From Nomia melanderi (lineage: Eukaryota; Arthropoda; Insecta; Hymenoptera; Halictidae), in assembly GCF_051020985.1 (NCBI RefSeq), contig NC_135001.1, positions 12,951,896-13,015,895 of the forward strand: 64,000 nt of DNA, read 5' to 3'. Below the pieces are notes generated by a model, which did no database searches, had not been told where the DNA came from, and saw nothing but the letters and a program-made list of their open reading frames with translations. Of the stretch, positions 45,949 through 58,300 are shown in pieces (the first letter of the stretch is position 1; every line of letters begins with the position of its first letter). The position numbers and the translations under genes are program-made.

Positions 45949-48900
45949 AAGGATACTTTGGAAATTTAAATTATGAGTGTCGAAACTGTCGCGACTGGGA
46001 CGAATTTTTTAATATTATTATTATATTATGTGCACTAATGGTTTATGAAAAGTTAAAGTTGAAGAAATAAATGGATTAGTTGAATAATATGTTCCCTACA
46101 AGAATTTTTGTGAACGCAAGAAACAGTCAAAATAATTTTCAAACTAAAGGATTGCTATTTTTACATAGAGACAGATTTTGGAATTAAGTGATCATTATAC
46201 GACGTATTTACATAGTTGGGGAAATAATATTTTCTATTGGTTCTGAATTATCGAAATATACGTTTGTAAATGATAGGAGGTTAAACGCTGTTACATGGTA
46301 CAATACAACTGAAATGATACACTCTTATTTATCTTTTCATGATAACACAGAATGCAATGATTAGAAATACGTTGATGTTTTTGCTAATTATTGATTATAC
46401 ACTCACACTGCAGGAAAACTGAAATATGAATCAAGCTATTTTTCTAAAAATACGCATATCAGCCGTCCGCGAAACTAGAGCAGAAATTACGCATTTAATG
46501 TATCCGTAATCAAAGCTATTCATGATTCTGTAAGTAGCTTCTACATTTTACGAAAATTTGAATTTTTATAAGATAACTTCTAAAAATGATTGAATTAACT
46601 TCGTTATTAAATGTGAAACATTATCCATACTTTTCACACGAATTGAAACTGATATTAAGATAATGTTTAAGAATAGTTTCATAACTTTTATTATTGTAGA
46701 ATAGGCATTTGTTTTTTATTCGAAACAGAGAAATCTGAGAAAGATGAAAATTATTAAGCTTGTTTTATTAATATTATCATACCTTTTCTTTTTTTGCTAT
46801 ATTGTACACAAATCTTTTCTCAACGAATTCGTTTTGCATTCTAAAACTCGATGATTCCGGATAAGGAATACATTCACCAACACTATTATTAATTTATCAT
46901 GCAATAGGCACATTTAAAATTCTTTTCTTTTTAAATAATTTGATTTAGGCATCACATCAACATTAAATAGCCACTAGCGATCACTCATATGCTTTTCAGC
47001 TGTTCACTAATTATTTTAATTCGTTTCGCTTCAGTGTTCAAAAACGAATTAAAATCATTGTAGATACAAGTTCCTGTTAATAATTATGAAAGAGGCATCA
47101 ATGTATTCATGCTATTTCCAACTACCGTTGTAGTATGAAAACTATATTGTTTCACTTAAAAAAATTAAATTTTACATTAATAATACCAAACAAACGATAA
47201 TGTTTCGTACTGTGTTGTATTTCCAACTTTGATCTGCTCATTTCTCTCAATTTGTTCTTTGTAATTAATGAAAGTGAAACAGAAGATTTTAAAAGTAAAA
47301 TTTTTCACTCAATTATACATGCATGTTACTTTTGTCTTGTATTGACATCTACAGTAATATTGCACAACGAATATTATTCACAGTTTTGTATTACATGAAT
47401 ATACAATAATTAAATTTGAAAACAATTGTTTTATTGTTAGATACAAAACAGGCCATTTCAAGTGTTCCCATGCTATATCTGCCTTCATATTCTGTGTGTC
47501 GAAACATCTGAAGCACACACTCCTTTAACTGTGAAGAGCTTATGTGCAATGAATTTAATCGATGACTGTGTGATCCCATTTGTGTTCATTTAGTTTTACA
47601 ATTCTTAATTTAGAATGTTCTTTAATAAATTAATAAATACCTGTACGATATTATATACTTGTATTATAGTAATAATATATTGCATAAAGTAAAATGATCA
47701 GTAGTAAAAAATGTTCAATTCACTTTTTGTTCGAAATTTTATTTACTTGTGAGAGACATTATTTCAAGCTTAATGGCTATACAGTGATAACTATAAAATT
47801 GCAATTTAGAAAACTGTCGAATTTGTGAGCGTGTCATGTGAAAGATTATTTATAAAATGTCAGTACAATGCACAATGCTTTTATGAAACAGAATATAAAA
47901 AAATTGAAAATTTACGAAAAGGGAACGGTCGGAATTTCAATTCAGTTGACAGCAGTGTCGGATAAGTTCTTGTTAAATGATACACGAGCATTTTACATGT
48001 ATTATGTAATAGGTATGACTTCGTTACGTCTGTGGCTATAACGAACTTTACAAGGTTACAATATTTTTCAAATTATGCAACTCTTTTCATTACGTTTTTC
48101 AATCTACATTGATAAAAAACGTTCTGTATTTTTTAAATTTCCATTTTACTTCCAACAGATTCGTTGAACTCTATCAATAGTTTAATGTGTTTCTATGTTA
48201 TATAAGTCTTTTCTTGAATCTTCAAGCATGTTCTTCGGTATGACTCAATTATTTATATACAGTTTTCAATGAATGTATTCGGTATTACAAAATCCTTCAT
48301 AAAGAAATTCCTTTAAGTCAATAAAATGCTAATCTACCAATGAATGTTATTCGTTTATGAATAAAATACAAAGCAAGAAAGATAAGCAAACATATATGCT
48401 TAGCACATGCGTTATTCAAAAAGTTTTGAACTTACCAGAACAAAATTATAAAAATTATGGGATGTATAGTTTACCCACTTATAAGTAGATTTAATGTTTC
48501 TTGTTTCACGATCGTACTTGTTATTGCTACTGAAAAATTGATAGAAAGGTCCTTCGATGATCTTGCTAACAATTTCTGTGGAATATTTTCTACCAGAGTT
48601 AATATTCTAGGAAACGAACAATCCCCGAGTTGTTTCGCACAATACATTTTATTCGATAGAGAACCTACGAAGGATGATCCTCTTTTTCCGAGATATCATC
48701 CAAGATAATAATTTCCAGTCAGACCCGTTGTGCTTTTTCCTCTTTCATTAGCCAATCTTATTTCGTTACGTAAGAGGTCACGAAACTCCGTCGAGATTTA
48801 TATTATTCTACGTGGTGGGTAATGGGGTACGCGGATCGAATTGGAATTATACGATTCCGACGTTTAAACCGGCGAGCTGTGCGTGACGAATGCGAACTAG

Positions 48901-48995
48901 AGTTCCTGACATGAGAAGACAATGTCAGCGTAAGATGCCTAATAGGGTATTCACCAGCACCCTAGTCACAGGTGCACGACATCCTTGTTGTTCAG

Positions 48996-49119
48996 GGGCA
49001 GCGGAGGGATGAAACATCTACCGTTGGGCTTGGGAGGGGCGGCAGACAACTCTCGTACAGATCAATACTCGAGACAGGGCCGCACTGTTCCACATAGTTT
49101 TTCAGCTGACAACTTAAGG
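48996..49119 (+). CDS. Candidate third coding exon, possibly of gene 2
   Basis: After the acceptor TTGTTGTTCAG a protein-like frame reads G-S-G-G-M-K-H-L-P-L-G-L-G-G-A-A-D and then S-R-Q-G-R-T-V-P-H-S-F-S-A-D-N-L-R. From this acceptor the frame needs two bases from an upstream exon, but gene 2 exon 2 supplies one. Using the AG at 49005-49006 instead would join in frame and give G-M-K-H-L-P-L-G. The end is uncertain: AGG|GTTACG at 49119 is a weak donor. An unseen intermediate exon or a different start is possible. No family recognised. Confidence 0.45.
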
Positions 49120-49290
49120 GTTACGTACCACCTAGAAACAGTCGAAATAGGTCTATACCGCAGAATTTATTTTCTATACGAAATTATATTTCATTTGGTA
49201 ATCGCCATCATGATTTCAAATTATTGAATTTCTACATAGTTTCTCAGCTGACAATTTAAAAATGTTAGTTTCACCTAGAAACAGTCAACA
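49092..49290 (+). repeat. Tandem partial duplication at end of candidate exon
   Basis: The block ACATAGTTTTTCAGCTGACAA...CACCTAGAAACAGTCGAA (49092-49146) recurs 142 bp downstream (49234-49289) as ACATAGTTTCTCAGCTGACAA...CACCTAGAAACAGTCAA. Both carry an acceptor-like TTTYTCAG|CTGAC. The second copy keeps an open frame, H-S-F-S-A-D-N-L-K-M-L-V-S-P-R. Confidence 0.8.
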
Positions 49291-50636
49291 TGTATTTGAA
49301 ATAATCGAATAATCGTTATCGCGACTTAGAATTGTTTAGTTTTAACAATAATTCTAGAAAATCAGATTGAGAAATTGTTTACAGTCGTGAAGATGTGTAG
49401 CGATTTATGTGAGACAGGTTTTTGAAAACTCTTTTATTAATACTGAAAGTATGTCCGTCGTTTTTGTGTAAATAACAGAGACAAAATGTTTCTTTAAAGC
49501 AGATAGATTGAACCACTAGTGGTCGTAGCCGATTTTGAAAATAATTTAATAAATAATTCTTCGGAAAGTGAGAGTCGCTTAAATTGGGAAACACGAGTTC
49601 TGCTCCAGAATTTATGGGTTTTCATTTCTAAAAAAAGCTACGATAGATACCAAAGTATTCTGTAACAAGTGTTCGATAATAAGTGTACATATTTTCAGCT
49701 AAAGTAGTTCATTAGTCTCTGTGATATTTTTGGTACTGACTTTTAAAACTCTATTTCAAGAAAGTGACGTTTGAAGTTTCGTGTTTTGTTTCTACCAAGG
49801 TATAATGATTTTCGTCGTACTCGGATGAAATCGTTTTCCCAACAAACTTTCCAGTGAAATCTTTTGAGAAATTGTTTGAAAGATAATATATTCACGTAAC
49901 CTACCTAAATAAATATGACCCCTAGCAGCACTCGATTTCAATATGAAATATTTGTAGTTTTTAAAGAACACACCACGAGAGACTGGTTGAACAAAAATTG
50001 AAGTTTTAATTTTAATTCACAAGTTAGGACAGAAAGAAGGCGCACTCTAAGATTAATTTTGTTTCCTTTATTAAATATCGCAAATTATATTCTTTTTACG
50101 TCGATCTTTTCAGCTTGTGTTTCATAATTCCTTTCTGTAATTCTGTCGGTCGTTAATTCATGAATACAAATGAACTGTCTGGCAATATTTCATTACTAAT
50201 TTTCAGTAATATTAAGATTAAGTAATTATGTTGAATTTTTTTTACAAAAGTATTCTTGTAGCACTCTTGCAGTATGAACTGCAACATAATCATATTGAAA
50301 TATCTAATTATATTCTTAAATTTTTGTGCTATCTATATATACCTTCTTCGTTCATTAAACATTTTATCATATTTCCCATTACTCATTTACTCTCTAATAA
50401 ATCTTCTTTCCATTTTACCGTGATAGCAATTAATTATGGGCCAGAGTCATTACGTTATCATTTTGTTACTTGACGGTACTATGGCAGCTTAAAAATTGCT
50501 CTCCTTTTCGTAAACCACGTATACAATACCAGTAATAGTCTAGCTGGATAATTATCGTCAGTATAATTTGAAAATGAACAATTTCGAAACTTTTCGTCTT
50601 GAATTGAATATTTGATTGTAAAGTGTATAACTGGAT

Positions 50637-50745
50637 AGAGGGGACAAAAGTGTCCTTGAACCAAATTAAACCGACGATGGTCCGTTCGATAGCTTAGCAA
50701 GAAACAACATTGTATGCAAAGTTTCAACCATCTATCTCGATTCGA
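50637..50745 (+). repeat. Dispersed hairpin repeat, copy 2
   Basis: It opens GGGGACAAAAGTGTCCTTG and continues CCAAATTAAACCGAC, GTTCGATAG and GCAAAGTTTCAACC. It is homologous in order and sequence to 28335-28440. Confidence 0.65.
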
Positions 50746-51744
50746 AGGGTAGTTAAAAGGAAAATTCGGATGTTGAGGATCTCTTTTATTTTTTTACTTA
50801 ATCAGATATAAAAGCTCTGAAAAAACCTAGCATACTAGAGCAACTTTTCTGTGGAAATTCTTAATCGTGAAAGGTTTGAAAATGTGAAGTTTACTTATTC
50901 GAGTTTAAAAGTGATATCACTTAGACTTTTACAAAATTATATTTATAATCTTTCTTATAATATCTACATAAATGTACAGAGTTAAGTAAATTCAGTAGAT
51001 TCAAGATGTTACGTGCAACATATTCACAAGTATCTATCGATTTGCCAAGAGTGTACATAAGTCAGCGATTAGATATCCTGCAAATGAAGCTAACTTTGAA
51101 TATATGTGATTTACTTGTGTCACGGTAAATGTATCAAAGTTTTACAGCACACAGTAGAGAAGTAACACGATATAGAGATGTAACTGAAACATAAATTTCA
51201 CCATTCGTATTTAATACTAATAAATGATTAAATTAAAATAACACAAAATTAAACATTAGAGAAAACCCCAAGTTTTTAATGTTATTTACCTGAGAAAATT
51301 TATATTAATAATTATATTCAAAGTTGTCTTATATTAATAAAAAGATTTAAAGCAGGATATACTACCGTTCCTGAACTTTTAAGTAATAACGCAACACATA
51401 CACGCTTCGGAAAACATAGAGGCACATATAATATGAGTAGGCTAGGTGCAATATAGAAAGGTAGGTTGAGTCTAGGATGCTAGGAACTACAGAAGACTGA
51501 ATTTAAAATTCTACACGTATACGATGCAGTGGTATCATTGAGTTATATATTATAAAATGTATAAAAAGTTAAGCAAAATTTTATATGCATGTAGGTTTAG
51601 AAATGCAATTGAACCCTACATCAATTAAGTTTTTTATTAATTATATATTGAGTTTTTACAATAATATATTGAGTTTTTAATGATTGTACGTTGAACTTCT
51701 TTTTTATGTAAAATAACACAAAAAAACGACTTATGTAAAGAAAA

Positions 51745-51850
51745 GATATGGAGTTCCATTTAAAAATGTATGTTTCCTTTACGATCTTTTTCCAACTTCA
51801 CTAGGAATAGAGTTACAGCCTGTTCCAGTTACTACTTATATACACCCTAT
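51745..51850 (-). repeat. Putative DNA-transposon remnant, related to 7064-7380
   Basis: On the minus strand it runs from TATATAGGGTGTATATAAG to TTTTTAAATGGAACTCCATAT. The closing sequence matches the end of the remnant at 7064-7380. It is internally shortened and noncoding. Confidence 0.4.
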
Positions 51851-53799
51851 ATAGTTACGAATAGAAAAAATATGTAGTCTTTAATGACGCCAATCGTTGC
51901 ACGAACCACCTCTCGGCACTTCGATAGATATTTCTGAATATAGCGCACATAACAGGTTTAATATATTGCATTCATTTAACTTTATAACTTTGTACGTTGT
52001 CTTCATACATATGCATATATCAAAATACATTTTATGTTTGACATATATTAAAACGTAATACCGTTATTTACGACGACATGTACTCATTGTGAAACATGAA
52101 TGATATCTTTTTTAAAGTTTCAACGGAGATTTTCATTGTTTCGTATTTCTTAAAGTTTTTAATCTTTTTCATCTAGAACTTAGATCGAAAAAATTCTTTA
52201 TACGTGATTTGATCGATGCAACATGCAAAACTTTTTTTCAGAATTTTTGCATGAAGTTAAATAAAAGAAAATCTTATAGTCTGAATTTTCCCTAAACTTC
52301 CCTGTAGGACAAAGTAATGTTTCCAATTTAATTTGATTAAAGAACACTCTTATCCTTTTTATTTGCCTAGATTCTGCACTCTTTTAGTATTCGTACGCTC
52401 CAGATCTTAAAAACAAAAGTCTCATTAATTTATTTTTTCGCTTATTTTATTTTAAAAACTGAATTTCTATTTTTTAAACTCTAGTTAAAACCCAAAAACA
52501 TTGTCAGATAAACACTGCTATCTTCGCGAATCAGTCGAAGACATACACTTTACGCAGATCAAACTGTTGCCAATATCTCATTAACTATCAGGTTTAGGAC
52601 GTATGAAGGTCCACACTTTTATACTCAGAATTTGATACTATATCGATCTGTGGTACAAAAAGTAGATCATTCCGTTTAAAAAATTCAAGGTGACCTTTAA
52701 ATCTGTGAAACGCTTCCACCCACAAAAAAAGTAACCACCTTGTAAGATGTGATCTCTAATGCCATTTAAATCCCATGTGTCAACGTTTTCATAAACTGTA
52801 CCGTTAAGTAATTATTCGAGGTGATCGAGATAGGTGCCTCACCCTGCATACACGCAATAAAATGTAGCGAATATTTAGCAATATGAAAATAAATTATGGA
52901 ACATTTATTGTGTTTAAGCATGCATAACTCTCGAAGACTTTCATTGCTGACTTTATATCGTTTCATATCCTAACCACAAATTTTGCCTAGCATTTCATGC
53001 AATAAATGATCCTGGATATTTTTCAAATAATGAAATTATGAAAATATTACTTTCAAATTTCTAGCCGCTCTTTCGTATAGAATCACATGTATGTTATTTT
53101 ATAAGAGTGCTCTTCAGATGGATATTTTAATATAACAGTACGCTTTGGCAATTTTCGTAGCATGTTATTTCTATTTCCATCGTCTCGTGCTACCCACCAG
53201 TATGCATGTAGGTCTTCGAGAAAAAGAAATGATCGAATGTCTTGAAAAAGGTCGTGCGTTACATTTTGAAGAAGTTCGAGGAAAATGTAGAAACAATTCG
53301 TTGCTCACTGTCGTAATATAAGAAATTGAGAAATAAATAATAATTGAATAATAAGAAAGTTATTTAGACCCTTTGCACTCAACAGTATTTCTCGCTACAA
53401 ATATTCATTATTTCTCGATGAGGTATTAATCGCGATATAAAGTAACCCAAGAAAATATCTTACATAAATTAAGATACAGAGTTATTTTATTTAGTGTTTC
53501 ATGTGTTGATTTGTTATGCAACATTTAATATTCAGTTTCAAATTTTATAATTTTGTTGCATTGAATCAAGTGCCTACTGAATGGCGCCTCTCCAGTGCAA
53601 AGGTACTGTGCAAAACTGTAAGCACAAAATCAGATATAAAAATCATTGATTTGGACAATTTTTACATCCTCTTTCAAAAACAGACCTTGTGCGATTGTTC
53701 ACGCGGATAAGCGATATATTATCTTTCACACGTGCCTGGCAAGATGTTACAGAAGGCGATCTTGTGTTTTATCAAGTTTGTTTCATTTCCTAAGATATA

Positions 53800-54015
53800 T
53801 TGGGTCTACCAAAAAATTCTGACCGTTTTTAAATTAAAAGAAAGTAATATATTTTCGATACATTCATTAAGATTTTCTAAACAATATAATTTCCATCGTT
53901 ACTAAATGACCTCTTCTCAGCATGATGGTAACTTGTGGATTCGGTTTCTGTGGAATGGCTCATATTTGAAAACTTCAGGTGACATTATGGAACAGAATTT
54001 GGCACTTGCGTGTTA
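53800..54015 (-). pseudogene. 3' end of a decayed mariner-type transposon
   Basis: The plus-strand end TTGGGTCTACCAAAAAATTC next to a TA (53798-53799) is a mariner-type terminal repeat. On the minus strand just inside it lie N-R-I-H-K-L-P-S-C, then a stop where Trp is expected, E-E-V-I and, after a one-base slip, S-N-D-G-N-Y-I-V-stop. This is the usual mariner transposase C-terminus (LP..W..(C/V)I.S.G.Y). Stops and the frameshift show it is dead. The opposite terminal repeat was not found. The inner boundary is approximate. Confidence 0.75.
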
Positions 54016-55069
54016 TATGGATTGTCTTTGTTTTTAACACGATTTCTACTGAAGATGTGAACAGACATCTTTCGAATTTTTAACTTAAAATTATTTTCCC
54101 AGTTTAGTCGAATATTCTGAATTGACTTTTCAATTTTTCCAATAACGATTATAAAATTAACTGTAAGAAATATGTAAAATTTAATGAATCAAAAATGATT
54201 AAACCAAGAAAATAATTTCAAGTTAAAATTTCAGAAAGTGTCTTTATAATCATGCATCTTTGTTTAAAATTGTATGGCATTTCTCGAATATCTATGAAAA
54301 TGTCCCTTGGCACTCAAAGAGCTCACAGTGTGTTATAATATTAAATAAACACTAACCCAGACCTAACCCAAATGACTGACCAGCGCGACCTTCAAATCGG
54401 AGACAAAGGCGGTCCGCATAATACATAAATATACAGAACCTTCAGATAGACCTAATAATTCAGGTATTCGCCGTAACGATACTTCAGAATTGGATTTTAA
54501 CCATCTTGCAACGCAATGCATGACTTTACGGATTGAGAATGTTGCGTTTCGTCTAGCATGATTTGCAACCCAGCCGCCTACGGAAAAGCGCATGAACACG
54601 ACAACCATAAAGTGAGATAAATTATGCTGCACGTCAATGTGGCCAGTGACATAAGTGTTCATGCTCATGTTGTACCATCTCACTCGCTCGGCGTTATTCC
54701 TCTTTGTCTTCGGCCGCTTTGCGACAGCAAGTCGCCAGTGATTGAAAGTAAAGATGAAATAATTTCAACTATCCCTAAATTGGACTACCCGTCTTGCTCG
54801 GCCACCCGAGTCACGTGATTTCACGGGGGAAATTGTATCTGTTACCAGATGGGAAGTATACAACGTATTTGGCAACAGGTGTGCGAAAATTTAATTCTTT
54901 GCAAGTGCACTTTTTTCGTGCACATTCACCGTCAACTCGGATTCCATTCAGATCTATTCTTCGCGTGTAACATATATCGTGTATAAATACGAAAGTGCTA
55001 AAGTTTGAAAAAAAGAACGGTACTTTACTAGAAATAGTTTCTTTCTATTGCGGTGTAGAAAACATCTGA
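54016..55069. other. Possible further transposon debris
   Basis: A minus-strand open frame (54363-54683) contains R-W-L-K-S-N-S-E-V-S-L-R-R-I-P-E-L-L-G-L, which resembles a transposase helix-turn-helix and is on the same strand as the mariner remnant. On the plus strand near 54790, A-R-P-P-E-S-R-D-F-T resembles the DDE-domain segment before the last catalytic residue. Both are weak and in opposite orientations. I cannot decide whether they belong to one element. Confidence 0.3.
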
Positions 55070-55316
55070 TTAACACATTGACTATCACGGTGGTCATCGA
55101 TGATCGGAGCTTCCAGACTGCTTGAAAATAGTCATAAGAAGAAAACTAATATGAAATCAAAATATTTAGTTACATATACAATGAAATAATAGTGCAACTT
55201 AAAAACTGTGATGCCAAATAATTAATGAGAAATTCCAATACCATCTGTGTTTCTTATGAATGAATAAGTAATGTTATACAAAACGCTGAAAAATTTTCGT
55301 GGCGGTCAACGTGTAA
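55070..55316. mobile_element. Family C MITE, copy 2 (reverse orientation)
   Basis: The left end TTAACACATTGACTATCAC is followed by GGTGGTCATCGATGATCGG. The right end reads GGCGGTCAACGTGTAAA. It aligns along its length with the reverse complement of copy 1 (17984-18225). The right TTAA has lost one T. Confidence 0.8.
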
Positions 55317-58300
55317 AAGAGTCTTTCTCAACGATGATCCGCTTGTAGTAGCGTGTGTAAGACAGGCAATATAATTGCGGACACTGACATATTTTACGAT
55401 AGGAAGATACAGAGGTCCGACTTGGAAACGAAGCCAAAACTGTCATTTTTTACTTCTTATTTTGATTTTGCATTTTCACAAAGAGACATACGTATTAATT
55501 TTTGTCTAATCTATTGCAAAATATCCTGTTTACTCGTAAACTTATCAGATTTGTTCAGCTGAGAATAAATTGTTTTTTTAATTATTTAAAATATCATGGC
55601 TTTTGGCCTTTGAACATGAAATATTGTGAAATCGACAAAATGTGCCTATAAATAATTAAAATTATTTTATCGAATTTTGTTGATTTGTTATTCACAATAT
55701 TTAGAATTAATGAAATTTTTGTTTTCGAGAATGACATATGTACATTATGAAAATGAATCTCATTGTTTTTCTTCGTCCAAATAAAGCCTGACTTTTACAG
55801 TATGCAGCCTTGCATTACCGTGCTTCAGTATGACAGTCTTTCTGTTAACAAAAGTACAATGTTTTTTTGCAATTGCACTGTTTAAGCGTATTAGTTGTTC
55901 TCAATAAACGCTGGCAGTAACAGTATTTATGGGATTTAAAAATGAATTCCGCTTTGTAGAGGTGAACCCTCTTCTGAATTTGAGTTGTGAAGTAAAATAC
56001 ATAGTGAACTGGGGACAAGTACATAATTAAACAGAGCGGAAGGGAATGAAGAAACTTTATGAATTATCGAAGTTTCACTGTATTTAACTTCCAAAACGTG
56101 TAACATTTTACAACACAACCATAAAGTTCTTCTGAAATATCACTTGTATTGCACACTTTTATTTGATGTTAGTTTTTGCACAATCAGTTTTTAGTGGTCG
56201 CATTTTAGTGAATCAAGAAATCCGATTCGCCAATCGCATAATTATAACAGATAGAGAACGACACACGTAATTTAATCGCATTGAGGAATATTGACCTAAA
56301 ATTCTAAAAAAATGTTCTAACAATTCTAAACAAATTTCTTAAAATGAATAATCAATCGAACAAGACAATTTTTTAAAAAATCAACTCCTCGACTTCATTT
56401 TGAAGTCGCTTAATTTGTTACATGATAATTCAGTATAATTGTTTTATTTGTCGCTGAAAATAGTGTTATGTTCAAATATTATAGTCATTACTAAAGTTTA
56501 TTTACTAAACTTCTGTTTTTTACGTAAAACACGAAATTATCTGATCAGCGCTGCTCAGCATTTATTATTTTAAATTATATCTGAAATATTTTCCTCTCTA
56601 AACTTTACTCAGATCAAACTTCTGGAATATTAAATGTTAGCTTGATGCAAAAACTTTCACGTTTTTTTGAGCAAGTACAAATATTACTGGATTCATTTTT
56701 CTCTTTGAAATCACATTGTTATAATGATAGAATAAATAAACGTATAAAAAGACGGAAGAGGCTAATAGCAACCAATCGAAATTATATAATGGATTAGTCA
56801 ATACAAAATCTTCTTTTTATTTCTTATGAAGAAAAACGTCAAAACTTCTGCATCAACTCAATATTTCGTTAAATTATTGCGTCGCAAATATAACTTCCCT
56901 TTCTCGGAATGTTCTGGGGTCAACAAACATTTTTAACGGAAGTTCCGGGCCCCGGTTTACCTGCAAGATGATGCCCACGACAAATCCAATGTTTCCACAG
57001 AGAATTTCGAACCCGGGTTTAAAGCTGAAGGGTCGGTTCGCCGCACCAGACATTCTCGAGGAAATAGTCTTTAATCTCGTAACGTAACAATTTTTTTCGG
57101 TACGCAGACTGTTCACGAATTTCAAATCAATTTTCAGACTTATTCTCATTACTACAAAATTTCCAATTATGTACCAAGAAAAAGATTCATTTCATTTCAT
57201 TCCTTTCGATAACAGCTTTTCACACATATAAAAAACAGAGCATATTATCCTGTAACATATTAATTCCTTATGTTATCATTAAACACATTTACAAAGTTCA
57301 ATATTATTACTTGCAAATACGAAGTACCCATTTATCTCACGCCCATGAGCGTTAAGGAGTTAATGCCTATGGGCGTTGCATGCCCGTGCATTTAGTATTT
57401 CACAAATCATCGATACTCGTTTAAATGTATGCATTTGTAGCAAATGCTGCAGAATAAAGTCCAGTAAAGTAATAATTTCAATAAAGTCTGATATACATCT
57501 ACTAGTCGCCATTGCTTAGAAAAAGTATAAATATTTCTATCGTCAAATAATCCTTAAAAATATATATCCACATAAATATCCCGTATCTGGCAAATATGTA
57601 TTTATTTCAGACCTAAAAGGCAAATGACATTTCAGAACGAAATAAATTATGATATTATCCCCACATTCATCGAATATTATCAATAATAATACTAAAAGGG
57701 AATTCAAATGTAAAACAGTCGAGAATTCGTTTAATTTATATCAATCCTACCTGTACATGCGAACGTATTTTTAATGTTTCGTGTGGTATTATTGAACGAA
57801 CCGTTCATTTACCAATGCGATTATCTAAAAATGATGAAAAATAAATACGATTTCATGTACAGTAAGTTATGTAGCCGTGAAAAGTCACAACACTAAAATT
57901 TGCAAAAATGTTCAAAATGATTTGTAAACCGTTCATCCATGAGCTCCTGTAAAAATTACACTATGTATAACATTTTGCGAAATATTTGATCCAAGTTTCC
58001 AATTCAAATTTCCAACGTAACATAATTAAAGCGAATGAAGTTTTTATCCAATTGCCGGGAGGTGGTGGCGGCAGTATCGGGCGCCGCCCGTGTCCTTAAA
58101 GCCGATAGACCACTCAAGAAGCGATGAGTCCGTTGTTTATCGTTACACCACTTTCCAACTATTTCCACTGGTATCTGCTCGACCGGATAGAAAGATCGTT
58201 TCTTCTATGCGACAGTCTTGTTATTGTCATTCGTTTCACCGTACAGAATCGCCAATTCTTTCGAAACACATCGAACTTTAATCTGTCGTTCGAGTTCTCA

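Larger units (their letters stand above)
42928..48995 (+). other. Gene 2 intron 2 (6.1 kb), with MITEs
   Basis: It is mostly AT-rich. A run of TATTAAATAT-type repeats lies at 43033-43110. A GC-richer block at 43440-43720 holds a 40-codon ATG frame starting near 43549 (M-S-E-R-E-K-A-R-R-M-K-R-W) that may be chance. Family E elements lie at 44155-44487 and 45737-45948. A near-palindrome CCTGGGGGTCAGTCACCCCTGG lies at about 45431-45452 within a GC-rich patch (45360-45600). From 46 to 48.7 kb nothing was recognised. A GC-richer patch at 48720-48990 precedes the candidate third exon. Confidence 0.6.
49291..53799. other. Noncoding DNA, probably gene 2 intron
   Basis: AT-rich with no supported exon. 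It includes the second copy of the dispersed hairpin repeat (50637-50745), a tandem repeat of an ATATATTGAGTTTTTA unit (51647-51690) and a transposon-like remnant near 51750-51850. Another possible transposon end, CCTCACCCTGCATACA, lies near 52839. Confidence 0.6.
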
